Source: Fodinibius salicampi | GTDB lineage: Bacteria > Bacteroidota > Rhodothermia > Balneolales > Balneolaceae | Direction of reading: 5' to 3' | Length of the DNA: 64,000 nt | Assembly (NCBI RefSeq): GCF_039545095.1 | Contig: NZ_BAABRS010000004.1 | Span: forward strand, 124,001-188,000 | In this document: piece by piece, positions 35,438 through 43,786 of the stretch | Layout of the letters: each line of letters begins with the position of its first letter | Position numbering within the stretch: position 1 is the first letter of the stretch | Position numbers and translations under genes: made by a program | Notes under the pieces: model-generated | What the model was told of the DNA's origin: nothing | Database searches by the model: none | What the model saw: the letters and a program-made list of their open reading frames with translations, nothing else

Positions 35438-38400
35438 ATGAATATGGATCAATCCGGAACTGAAAAATTTAAATCTACCTGTTCTTACTGTGGAGTAGGA
35501 TGTGGTGTTATTGTAGAAAAGAACGCCAAAGGCCAGATTGAGGTTACCGGGGATGAATCGCATCCAGCAAACAAAGGGATGCTCTGTTCCAAAGGAATGA
35601 ATCTGCACTACACGGTGTCAGATCATTCTGACCGGCTACTCTACCCACAGATGCGATGGGCCCGCAATCAGCCTCGCAGACGCGTAGACTGGGATACAGC
35701 CCTGGATCGGGCGGCGGCGGTGTTCGGTACTTTTATCAATAAATATGGACCCGATTCTGTGGGGTTTTATGTTTCAGGCCAATGCCTTACTGAGGAATAT
35801 TATACGGTCAATAAGCTTGCTAAAGGATTTGTAGGCACGAATAATATAGATACGAATTCGCGGCTCTGCATGAGTTCAGCCGTAGCTGGGTACAAGAAAT
35901 CCCTGGGAGAAGATTCACCGCCGATCAGCTACGATGATATCGAGCTGGCCAACTGTTTTTTTATAACCGGTGCCAATCCGGCCTGGTGCCATCCTATTCT
36001 TTTTCGCCGTATTGAAGCCCACAAAGAGAAGCATCCGGATGTTAAAGTTATCGTTGCCGATCCTCGGGAAACACAATCCTGCTCTATAGCGGATCTTCAC
36101 CTGCAGCTAAACCCGGGCACCGATACGGTGTTATACCATGCCATTGCCCGCTGCCTGATTGAAAATGACCGGATTGACGAATCGTTCATCGAAAACCATA
36201 CCGATGGATTTGAAGATCTTAGAGCCCAGGTTATGTCAAGGTCGCTGGAGCAAGCAGCCAAGACCTGTGGCTTGGAAGTAAGGGAAATTAAGCAGGTTGC
36301 CCGATGGATTGGTGATGCCAACGGCTTTATTTCAATGTGGGCGATGGGGCTTAACCAAAGTGTGGATGGCACCGATAAAAATCTCGCGCTTATTAATCTT
36401 TCCCTCATTACGGGCCAGATCGGCAAACCCGGCGCGGGTCCTTTTTCACTGACCGGACAGCCCAATGCTATGGGGGGACGTGAAGTGGGCGGTATGGCCA
36501 ATCTGCTTTCCGCGCACCGCGATCTCAGTAATCCGGAACACCGACAGGAGGTGGCCGATCTCTGGAATGTTAATTCGGTTCCCGCAGAGCCTGGCTATTC
36601 GGCAACCGAAATGTTTGACGCTTTGCGGAATGGGAATATGAAAGCAATTTGGGTCATTTGTACTAACCCGGTAGTGAGTCTCCCCAATTCTGCCATGGTC
36701 GAAGAAGCGCTTAAAAAGGCCAAATTTGTAATCGTACAGGATATTTCACAGGATTCCGAAACCGTTGATTATGCCGACCTGGTGTTGCCGGCAGCAGGAT
36801 ACCTGGAGAAAGAGGGCACGATGACTAATTCTGATCGCCGAATTAGCTACTTAAATAAAGTGGTAGAAGCACCTGGCGAGGCTCTGCCGGATGCCGAGAT
36901 ATTGTGCCGTTTTGCCCGCAAGATGGGGTATGAGGGATTTGACTTCGATTCGGCCGAAGAGATATTTGATGAGCATTGTAAGCTTACTAAGGGGACCAAT
37001 ATTGATATCAGTGGATTAAGTCATGAGTATTTAAAACAAAATGGAACGGTTCAGTGGCCATTTCCGGAGGGAGCGGTAGAGGGGACACGGCGTTTATTTC
37101 TGGACCACCAGTTTTATACGGCCAACGGTCGTGCTCAAATCCACACCCAGAGTAAGAAACTGCCAAAGCGCCGGGATGAAGACCGACCACTGGTGTTAAC
37201 GACGGGTAGAATTCGTGATCAATGGCACACAATGACCCGCACTGGCAAAGTGAGTCGGCTCAATCAGCATATTGATGAACCTTATATCGAAATACATCCT
37301 GAGGATGCCCGTAAGCATGGTATTGGCAATGAAGACGTGGTTGAAGTAATAAATGATCGGGGAGCAGTTCGTGTGCGAGCGGTGCTCTCAGAAGCCATAA
37401 AGCCCGGTGTTGTATTTATCCCGATGCATTGGGGAAAGATACTCCAAAAAGATTTTCCGCGAGCGAATAATTTGACCAGCGATAGAGTAGACCCCGTTTC
37501 AAAGGAACCTGACTTTAAATTCTCAACCGTAGAGGTTTCAAAATTTGAAAAAGAGAAGGAGAAAATTATTGTGGTTGGGGCCGGAGCCGGAGGTTTTCAG
37601 TTTGTCAATAGCTATCGCGAGTACAATACGGAAGATGAGGTAGAAGTTTTCTCCAAAGAGTATGACTGGTTTTATAATCGGGTATTGCTTCCTGACTATA
37701 TCAGTGGAGAGTTGGATTGGAAGAAGCTGAAGAAAATGCAGTCCGATAAGCTCGTAGAACTCGATATCCTTATGCACGAGGGCATCAGCGTGGCGAGCAT
37801 AGATCCCGATACGCAAACCATTATTGATTCAAATGGCGATATGCATTCTTATAATAAACTGGTTCTTTCTACCGGAAGTCGTGCAAATTTTCCTAATGGT
37901 ATTCCCCGTTTGCCGGGCGTATTCACCATCCGTCATCGAGACGATGCTGAAGAGCTGATCGAATACACAAATAAGGAAGGCCATGTAGTAATTGTAGGCG
38001 GTGGACTCCTTGGATTAGAGATGGCAGCTGCACTGCGAAAAGTTGATATAGCAGTTACACTGGTACATCGCAATCCAAGGCTGATGGAGAGGCAGCTTGA
38101 TACAACCGCGAGTGAATTGCTCTATGAACACATACGAGACTGTGACATTAATGTGATATTTAACGACGAAATTGAGCATTTGTCTCAACGAGAAAATGGA
38201 GTTCATGCGTCTTTGAAGAGTGGTAAATTTATGGATTGCAAGGCGGTAGTTTATGCGATAGGCACTCGTCCGAATATCGGTCTGGCAAAAAAAGCAGATC
38301 TGGAATGTAAAAGGGGCATAGTGGTTAATGAGCATCTGCAAACCAGCGATCCCAATATTTATGCGATTGGAGAAATTGCCGAGCACAAAGGATCCATGAA

Positions 38401-38947
38401 TGGAATAACAGCTGCAGCGGAAGAACAGGCGGATATTGCGGCTGCTTATATTTCAGGTGATCTCTCCAGCAGCTATTCGGGTACGGTTTCCATGAATATA
38501 TTGAAGTTCCCCAACCTTGAACTCTGCTCGATGGGTATAACCGAGATACCCGACAGTGCATCCGGATATGAAAAAATCGTATTGGTGGATAAGAGCGAGC
38601 GATTTTATAAGAAATGCATTGTCTACCAAGACCGATTGGTAGGTGCTATTTTGATGGGAGATAAGACTGAGTTCAATGAGTTTCGCCGACTGATAGATAA
38701 TAACATGGAGTTATCTGATCGGCGTAAAGAGTTGTTGCGTTCCGGTCAGTCGCTGACACCATTGAAAGGCGAAGTAGTCTGTTCCTGCAATAATGTTGGA
38801 GACGGAAATATTCTAGAGGCTATTCGTGAGGGATGTGAAGATTTCAAAGATCTTTGCAATCAAACGGGGGCAGGAACAGGCTGTGGAAGCTGTAAGCCCG
38901 AAGTAAAAGCAATCCTTGAACAGGCTACAGTGAAATTAAAGCAGTAG
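35438..38947 (+). CDS. nasC: Assimilatory nitrate reductase fused to FAD/NAD(P) electron-transfer and [2Fe-2S] domains
   Basis: The protein has 1169 residues. Residues 1-700 are a Mo-bisMGD nitrate reductase: the [4Fe-4S] motif CSYCGVGCGV (Cys15, 18 and 22, with LCSKG), DTNSRLCMSSAV near the Mo site and the C-terminal MGD domain LVLTTGRIRDQWHTMTRTG. Residues 705-1080 are a NirB/NasB-type FAD-NAD(P) oxidoreductase (IVVGAGAGGFQF, then VIVGGGLLGLEMAAAL). The end is a BFD [2Fe-2S] domain (VVCSCNNVGDGNILEAI, CGSCKPE). So one chain holds catalytic and electron-input modules that are separate NasC and NasB subunits in Bacillus. It should be cytoplasmic; there is no Tat signal. Confidence 0.95.
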   Translation: MNMDQSGTEKFKSTCSYCGVGCGVIVEKNAKGQIEVTGDESHPANKGMLCSKGMNLHYTVSDHSDRLLYPQMRWARNQPRRRVDWDTALDRAAAVFGTFINKYGPDSVGFYVSGQCLTEEYYTVNKLAKGFVGTNNIDTNSRLCMSSAVAGYKKSLGEDSPPISYDDIELANCFFITGANPAWCHPILFRRIEAHKEKHPDVKVIVADPRETQSCSIADLHLQLNPGTDTVLYHAIARCLIENDRIDESFIENHTDGFEDLRAQVMSRSLEQAAKTCGLEVREIKQVARWIGDANGFISMWAMGLNQSVDGTDKNLALINLSLITGQIGKPGAGPFSLTGQPNAMGGREVGGMANLLSAHRDLSNPEHRQEVADLWNVNSVPAEPGYSATEMFDALRNGNMKAIWVICTNPVVSLPNSAMVEEALKKAKFVIVQDISQDSETVDYADLVLPAAGYLEKEGTMTNSDRRISYLNKVVEAPGEALPDAEILCRFARKMGYEGFDFDSAEEIFDEHCKLTKGTNIDISGLSHEYLKQNGTVQWPFPEGAVEGTRRLFLDHQFYTANGRAQIHTQSKKLPKRRDEDRPLVLTTGRIRDQWHTMTRTGKVSRLNQHIDEPYIEIHPEDARKHGIGNEDVVEVINDRGAVRVRAVLSEAIKPGVVFIPMHWGKILQKDFPRANNLTSDRVDPVSKEPDFKFSTVEVSKFEKEKEKIIVVGAGAGGFQFVNSYREYNTEDEVEVFSKEYDWFYNRVLLPDYISGELDWKKLKKMQSDKLVELDILMHEGISVASIDPDTQTIIDSNGDMHSYNKLVLSTGSRANFPNGIPRLPGVFTIRHRDDAEELIEYTNKEGHVVIVGGGLLGLEMAAALRKVDIAVTLVHRNPRLMERQLDTTASELLYEHIRDCDINVIFNDEIEHLSQRENGVHASLKSGKFMDCKAVVYAIGTRPNIGLAKKADLECKRGIVVNEHLQTSDPNIYAIGEIAEHKGSMNGITAAAEEQADIAAAYISGDLSSSYSGTVSMNILKFPNLELCSMGITEIPDSASGYEKIVLVDKSERFYKKCIVYQDRLVGAILMGDKTEFNEFRRLIDNNMELSDRRKELLRSGQSLTPLKGEVVCSCNNVGDGNILEAIREGCEDFKDLCNQTGAGTGCGSCKPEVKAILEQATVKLKQ

Positions 38948-39008
38948 AACCAATGAACAGGAAGAAATAAAAAAGTGAAAAGAAAGAAGTGTTAATCTGA
39001 AAAGTCGG

Positions 39009-39040
39009 AGGTGAAAGGTTGAATGTTGAAGGTTTCAACT
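39009..39040 (+). repeat. Second degenerate GAAGGTT intergenic repeat
   Basis: GAGGTGAAAGGTTGAATGTTGAAGGTTTC resembles the repeat at 35321-35357 and is followed by a CAACGAATAACCAATAAC-like tract. Both lie in the long gaps that flank the nitrate reductase gene. Confidence 0.45.
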
Positions 39041-39148
39041 TAAAGCTGAGCAACCAACGAATAACCAATAACTGGTTGACTGACAACAAATAACCAAAAT
39101 TGATCCTTGACACGTAGTATAAAAACATCAGTAACTGCTAAATCCGCT

Positions 39149-40624
39149 ATGAAAAAAAATGATCTCATCCGAGCTTTCATTCCCGGTGGAGTTTTAACCC
39201 CAAGGGACTTAAAAAAGATTATCGGCATTGCCCAGGACTTGGGGAATGAGGTGGTCCATTTTGGGTCAAGGCAAGATATTATGTTTCCGGGTGATGAGGT
39301 GGATCAAAAAAAATTGGATGAAGAATTTGGTTCGATTCAAACAAATTACGAATGGAGCGGACGACGGTATCAGAATATTGTTACTTCCTATTTGGCGGTG
39401 GACTTAATGGCAAGTTCTCCGTGGGTCACTTCGGGAACCTATTTTAATGTGCTTGAATATTTTGACTATCGGCCCCGGTTAAAAATAAATATAACGGATC
39501 CCAAGCAGAGCCTGGTCCCGTTGTTCAACGGACAACTTAATTTTGTGGCTTCCGACCATGAGGACTATTGGTATCTGTTTATTAAGCTCAACTCCTCCGA
39601 TGAACTGCAGCGCTGGCCGGTCTTGGTTGATAGCCAGGATATAGGAAAGTTAGCTGCTGCTATAGAGGAGTACCATTTTAGACCTGAAAAGGAAAGTATC
39701 ATATCCACCAAGAATTTATTCGACGAGATAAATAAAAAAGTAGGGACAAATAACAGAACTATTGACAAAGACTTGGATTACCCCTCTGAGCCCTTTCCAT
39801 ATTATGAAGGATTGAATAAAATGGCTGGTAACAAGTATTGGCTGGGATTGTATTGGCGAAACAATCGCTATACCATCTCTTTCTTAGAGAAGGTTTGCAA
39901 CCTTTGTGAGCAGACCAACTGTGGACGAATTATCATTACTCCCTGGAAGTCTTTTATTGTTAAGGATATTTCAGAAGAAGACCGGCCGAAGTGGGAACTC
40001 TTGTGTGGTAATAATGGAATTAATTTGAGGCACTCGTCCCTCGAACTCAATTGGCATTTGCCCGTGCTTGATGATTCAGCTCTGAAGTTGAAAAATTACC
40101 TGGTTGATGTGTTTGACAAGCACGATATCAGCACGTATGGACTAACGTTTTCTATCAAGGAGCAGCCGGTTAACTTGTTTACTTCTGTTGCTATTCTTAC
40201 CCAGCCGAGTATCCGGCTGTTTGGAAAATATAATGTTTTGAAGCGCTATAATGTACTATACAGCAAGAATTTTGATCCCAATGAGGAGCATTATATCCCA
40301 TTTGCAATGTATGTCTCAAAGAAGGAGCTGCCTAATGTTCTGATGAGGCTGAGCAGGATATACTACGAAGAAATGAATAAGGAAAAGGAAGATAGGATAT
40401 GGGAGGAGCAGGAAGAGGAACCTTCTTTGCAAACCGCATTTCAATGTTCGGATTGTATGACGACCTATGATGAGCGATACGGAGATCCACAGTCGGGTAT
40501 TCCTGAAGGAATACCTTTTGTTGAGCTTCCTAATACGTATTCTTGTCCGATGTGTGAGGCTCCGAAATCTTCATATCAGGAAATAAAAATTGATTTTGGT
40601 GAGGAGATAAGTCAGGAATATTAA
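39149..40624 (+). CDS. Sirohaem-reductase-like protein with C-terminal rubredoxin domain
   Basis: The protein has 491 residues from ATG 39149; an earlier start at 39107 adds 14 residues of weak coding quality. The first part resembles the NIR/SIR ferredoxin-like half (FIPGGVLTPRDLKKI, RQDIMFPGDEVD) and a second half follows (SSPWVTSGTYFNVLEYF, TPWKSFIVKD). The usual sirohaem/[4Fe-4S] cysteines (C-x5-C and C-x3-C) are absent; only a CNLCEQTNC cluster lies near residue 265. Residues 430-480 form a complete rubredoxin (CSDC...YD...GIPFVELPNTYSC, CPMC). It is probably an electron-transfer or assembly partner of the nitrate reductase; no experimental role is known to me. Confidence 0.82.
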   Translation: MKKNDLIRAFIPGGVLTPRDLKKIIGIAQDLGNEVVHFGSRQDIMFPGDEVDQKKLDEEFGSIQTNYEWSGRRYQNIVTSYLAVDLMASSPWVTSGTYFNVLEYFDYRPRLKINITDPKQSLVPLFNGQLNFVASDHEDYWYLFIKLNSSDELQRWPVLVDSQDIGKLAAAIEEYHFRPEKESIISTKNLFDEINKKVGTNNRTIDKDLDYPSEPFPYYEGLNKMAGNKYWLGLYWRNNRYTISFLEKVCNLCEQTNCGRIIITPWKSFIVKDISEEDRPKWELLCGNNGINLRHSSLELNWHLPVLDDSALKLKNYLVDVFDKHDISTYGLTFSIKEQPVNLFTSVAILTQPSIRLFGKYNVLKRYNVLYSKNFDPNEEHYIPFAMYVSKKELPNVLMRLSRIYYEEMNKEKEDRIWEEQEEEPSLQTAFQCSDCMTTYDERYGDPQSGIPEGIPFVELPNTYSCPMCEAPKSSYQEIKIDFGEEISQEY

Positions 40625-40644
40625 CCAAAAGCAGGAAACAGATT

Positions 40645-40887
40645 ATGCGATTGAATGTAAAGCTTTATGGAATAACAAAAGAGATCATCGGTCAAACGGA
40701 ATTGGAATACTGCCTTTCTTCATCGCCGGATGTATCTTCATTACGAAAAGAACTTAGAAGAGAATATCCTGAACTCGGCCGACTTACATCATTGATGGTT
40801 GCCGTCAATGGGGAGTATGCTCCCCAGGATTTAGTATTGAATGAACAAGACGAGGTGGTTCTCATCCCCCCGGTAAGCGGAGGATGA
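40645..40887 (+). CDS. moaD: Molybdopterin synthase small subunit
   Basis: A ubiquitin-fold sulfur carrier of 80 residues ending VLIPPVSGG; the terminal Gly-Gly is adenylated and thiocarboxylated to donate sulfur to precursor Z. It lies 20 bases after the rubredoxin gene and 30 before moaE, its partner. No moeB-type activating enzyme is visible in the window. Confidence 0.93.
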   Translation: MRLNVKLYGITKEIIGQTELEYCLSSSPDVSSLRKELRREYPELGRLTSLMVAVNGEYAPQDLVLNEQDEVVLIPPVSGG

Positions 40888-40917
40888 TTTTATGAGAAGT
40901 TAACGGGGAATTAAATT

Positions 40918-41328
40918 ATGGTTGAACTAACAGACAAACCTATTGATGTACAGCAAATGATTAACCGGGTTTCGTCAGAAAAAGCCGGCGCATTGGCACT
41001 TTTTATTGGGACGGTCAGAAATATGACTGATGGCAAACGGGTAGTAAAGCTCGACTTTGAAGCCTATGATAAGATGGCAATATCGGAACTTGAAAAAATC
41101 GTGAATAGAGCCAAAGAGCAATGGCCAATAAAGAATATTTCAGTCATTCATCGCATCGGCGAGCTGCGAATCTCCGATATTGCCGTGGTCATCGCTGTTT
41201 CATCACCCCATCGCAAAGAAGCATTTAGAGCTTGTGAATTTGTGATTGATACCCTCAAAGAAACGGTCCCTATTTGGAAGAAAGAGTTTTTTGAGGACAA
41301 GGAAGTTTGGGTGTCTGCACATCCGTGA
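40918..41328 (+). CDS. moaE: Molybdopterin synthase catalytic subunit
   Basis: The protein has 136 residues and pairs with MoaD to convert precursor Z to molybdopterin. Family marks: GALALFIGTVRNMTDGKRV near the start, LDFEAYDKMA, IHRIGELRISDIAVVIAVSS, HRKEAFRACEFVID and the final WKKEFFEDKEVW with the catalytic lysines. It is the last gene of the nitrate operon before a terminator. Confidence 0.95.
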   Translation: MVELTDKPIDVQQMINRVSSEKAGALALFIGTVRNMTDGKRVVKLDFEAYDKMAISELEKIVNRAKEQWPIKNISVIHRIGELRISDIAVVIAVSSPHRKEAFRACEFVIDTLKETVPIWKKEFFEDKEVWVSAHP

Positions 41329-41410
41329 ATCAAGTTATTAGTTAATTTTTAGCACCGATACTAAGCTCATTATAGCATTTTCCCTGATTGTGTTAAGCAT
41401 GGACACTTAA

Positions 41411-41431
41411 AACAGCCTATTGAGGCTTTTT
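41411..41431 (+). terminator. Terminator of the nitrate operon
   Basis: AGCCT (41414-41418) pairs with AGGCT (41423-41427) around ATTG, preceded by AAAAC and followed by a five-T run. The stem is short but well placed, 85 bases after moaE. Confidence 0.5.
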
Positions 41432-41549
41432 GGGAAGATTTTTTCTTCTAACATCATTTTTTACTGACGGCTGAAAAATTTTAGTCAAACCCATGGTTAT
41501 TCCAAGAATTTATGCTTGGAAATAGATAGGTTTGTTCCTCTTTTACTAT

Positions 41550-42389
41550 TTAATTTATCCTCTTGGGAAGTTCTTCTGCTATTTCGTTAATAAAGATAGC
41601 CAGCTTGGGACGCGAAGGCTCAAAATCAGCCTTAATTCCATGTGACTCCAATCCACCAGAGCAAACGGGTCCGATGGATGCCACTACTACTTCTTTCAGG
41701 GCCTTGCGCAACTCCTCTTTGGATGCCACCATACCTGCTACCTTCATCACATGATTAACCTGAGTTTTACTGGTGAAAAGTACAATATCTGTTTCTCCAT
41801 CCAGAATAGCCCGAATGCCTTTTTTTAACGGTTTCAGATCATCCGGAAGAGCCCAGCGGTAGATAGAGGTCTGCAATAATTCAGCACCGCGTGCCTCTAA
41901 TTCTCTATTTAGTTTTTCATTCGGTTCGCCATATTCCTGTATGGCTATGAGCTTTTTATTTAAATCCGAGGTTAATTTGTTATCGGCAAGGGATTTAAGG
42001 AGCTCTTTCCAAGTGTTAGGTTCCGGCACTTTTATATCAATCGGTATATCGAGCTCACGAAGTACTTTAGCCGGCTTAGGTCCACGCGAAACAACAGTAA
42101 GATCCGATAATGCCTGGTGTATATTCTCCCAGTCGTACTTGGTTTTCATGGTTTTAACCAGCATATCTGTGCCTACACCCGTCATGCAAATCAGAATATC
42201 TACATTACCGGCAAAGAGTTCATCGCAGAATGAAAATACAGCGGTATGATTTTCCAAGGGTACTTCCTGCATGGATGGGGCGCTAATAGTCCGGGCTCCT
42301 TTTCGTTGCAAGAGTTGTGCGGTAGAATTTGCCATTCGGCTTTCAAATGCCAAAGCCGTAATATTTTCAAGTGGAGTTGTAGTGCTCAT
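41550..42389 (-). CDS. hemD: Uroporphyrinogen-III synthase
   Basis: This enzyme closes hydroxymethylbilane to uroporphyrinogen III, the substrate of CobA/SUMT. The protein has 279 residues in two similar half-domains. Family stretches: ICMTGVGTDMLVK, VVSRGPKPAKVLRELDI, LIAIQEYGEPNEKLNREL, IVLFTSKTQVNHVMKVA and VVASIGPVCSGGLESHGI. HemD is usually near other haem genes; its place here beside mobA fits sirohaem supply for NirB. It lies 93 bases downstream of mobA on the same strand. Confidence 0.93.
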   Translation of the reverse strand: MSTTTPLENITALAFESRMANSTAQLLQRKGARTISAPSMQEVPLENHTAVFSFCDELFAGNVDILICMTGVGTDMLVKTMKTKYDWENIHQALSDLTVVSRGPKPAKVLRELDIPIDIKVPEPNTWKELLKSLADNKLTSDLNKKLIAIQEYGEPNEKLNRELEARGAELLQTSIYRWALPDDLKPLKKGIRAILDGETDIVLFTSKTQVNHVMKVAGMVASKEELRKALKEVVVASIGPVCSGGLESHGIKADFEPSRPKLAIFINEIAEELPKRIN

Positions 42390-42482
42390 AGGTTAATCAG
42401 TTTTTCAAACTTAAGATCAATGAAAAATACTATTCATTTTAATGGTATGTAAAAGGAGAAAGTTATTTAATCAAGTTTTGAT

Positions 42483-43643
42483 TCATCGGGTTGATAATTT
42501 TGCCAGAGCCTGCTCATATTCCCCGGGATTATTGGCATTCATAAGCTCTTGTGAATCAGGAGGATCTAATAGCTGAACGTCAGCGTTGATTAATGCCTTC
42601 CGGGGACAAGAGTGGCCCATTCCCAGAAACGTCAGTAGAACCTGGTAACTTTTAGGTTCCCAAATGGTAATAAGCGGTTCCGGGAATCCGCTCTCGTTAT
42701 TTTTAAATGCAGTGGCAATTTTAGAAGGATTTTGATTCTCTTTGAGACTCTCTAACGTTTTGGATGTTAACAAAGGAAGATCGCAGGCCACTGTGAGGAA
42801 GGCTGAATCTGGATGCTGCTTGAAAGCTGATAATAGGGCTCCCATGGGACCCATATCCAGAAAGGAATCGGTAATAATGTTATAACCCTCCGGTATATCT
42901 GATTGCTGTTCCTTTCGGCATGAGAGGAATACTTCATCGCAATAATCATCCAGCAGTTCATAGAGATGCACGCGTTGCGGCTTGCCATGATAGTCTAACT
43001 TGGTTTTGTCGGTGTGCATTCTTGTACTTTTTCCACCGGCCAATACCAATCCTTTCAAGGGGGATATTGCACCCTCTAAAAGTTGTTCAATATTGGAGGC
43101 AATTTTTGCAGTATCTCCAATTTTAAAAACAGGGACCTGGTCCATCTCTTTTATATTTTTCTTCACGTAATCAGGTATCCGGGTTAGTCCTTCTTGCAAT
43201 ACAATGAGCTTTGTATTGGCTAAATCTTCCGGTTTTACCGGCTTCCGTGGATCAATAACTGTAATTCGGTTTTGGACTTTAAAATGATTCCCGTTAAGAA
43301 GTATCAAGTCTACTTCATTAAAGATCGATTTGACCTGATAGTTATTCAGCCTCTTTTTAAAATTAAATTTTTGTACGGACTCTGTCTGAATATGGACCAG
43401 GTCAGTATCTGGATACGTTTCTGAACTATCTCTATCAGAACTATTTTTATCCCAATGCTCTGCATCTATATAGCCGAGCTGGTACTTTTGGGATAACTGT
43501 TTGCTAAGTTGATTGGCAAACTTTTTAATGGCCGTACAAGTGGTACCAACAATGGACAGCTCATTTCTGCCAAATGTACCATCATGCGCCTTAGCTAATG
43601 AAGTGTGTTTTTGATGAGGTTGCCCGTTCTTATTCTTTGGCAT
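42483..43643 (-). CDS. mobA: Molybdenum cofactor guanylyltransferase with MobB-like N-terminal domain
   Basis: The protein has 386 residues. The C-terminal 190 are MobA, which adds GMP to molybdopterin to make the MGD cofactor needed by the nitrate reductase (LKGLVLAGGKSTRMHTDKT near residue 198, MGPMGALLSAF, ACDLPLL). The N-terminal part has a MobB-like layout (LSIVGTTCTAIKKFANQLS, IDAEHWDK, VDLILLNGNHF), but the phosphate-binding loop GxSGSGKTT of real MobB is lost. So the first domain is probably a non-hydrolysing adaptor. It is divergent from moeA over 143 bases. Confidence 0.88.
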   Translation of the reverse strand: MPKNKNGQPHQKHTSLAKAHDGTFGRNELSIVGTTCTAIKKFANQLSKQLSQKYQLGYIDAEHWDKNSSDRDSSETYPDTDLVHIQTESVQKFNFKKRLNNYQVKSIFNEVDLILLNGNHFKVQNRITVIDPRKPVKPEDLANTKLIVLQEGLTRIPDYVKKNIKEMDQVPVFKIGDTAKIASNIEQLLEGAISPLKGLVLAGGKSTRMHTDKTKLDYHGKPQRVHLYELLDDYCDEVFLSCRKEQQSDIPEGYNIITDSFLDMGPMGALLSAFKQHPDSAFLTVACDLPLLTSKTLESLKENQNPSKIATAFKNNESGFPEPLITIWEPKSYQVLLTFLGMGHSCPRKALINADVQLLDPPDSQELMNANNPGEYEQALAKLSTR

Positions 43644-43701
43644 TATTGAGGATCGTTTTACCGATTTGATTCGATTTTATTATTAACTGCAGTAATTATT
43701 A

Positions 43702-43709
43702 TTAATTAA
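43702..43709. promoter_or_regulatory. TTAATTAA word between mobA and moeA
   Basis: It lies within TTATTATTAATTAAG, 78 bases before moeA and 59 before mobA. It resembles the words upstream of nirB, moaA and amt; nearby ATTAACTGCAGTAAT is also almost palindromic. Confidence 0.25.
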
Positions 43710-43786
43710 GTTAGTAAAATATGAATTATATCAATAATTTATTAATATAATTAGTTTTTTTAAGAAAATTATTTATACATAAATAT

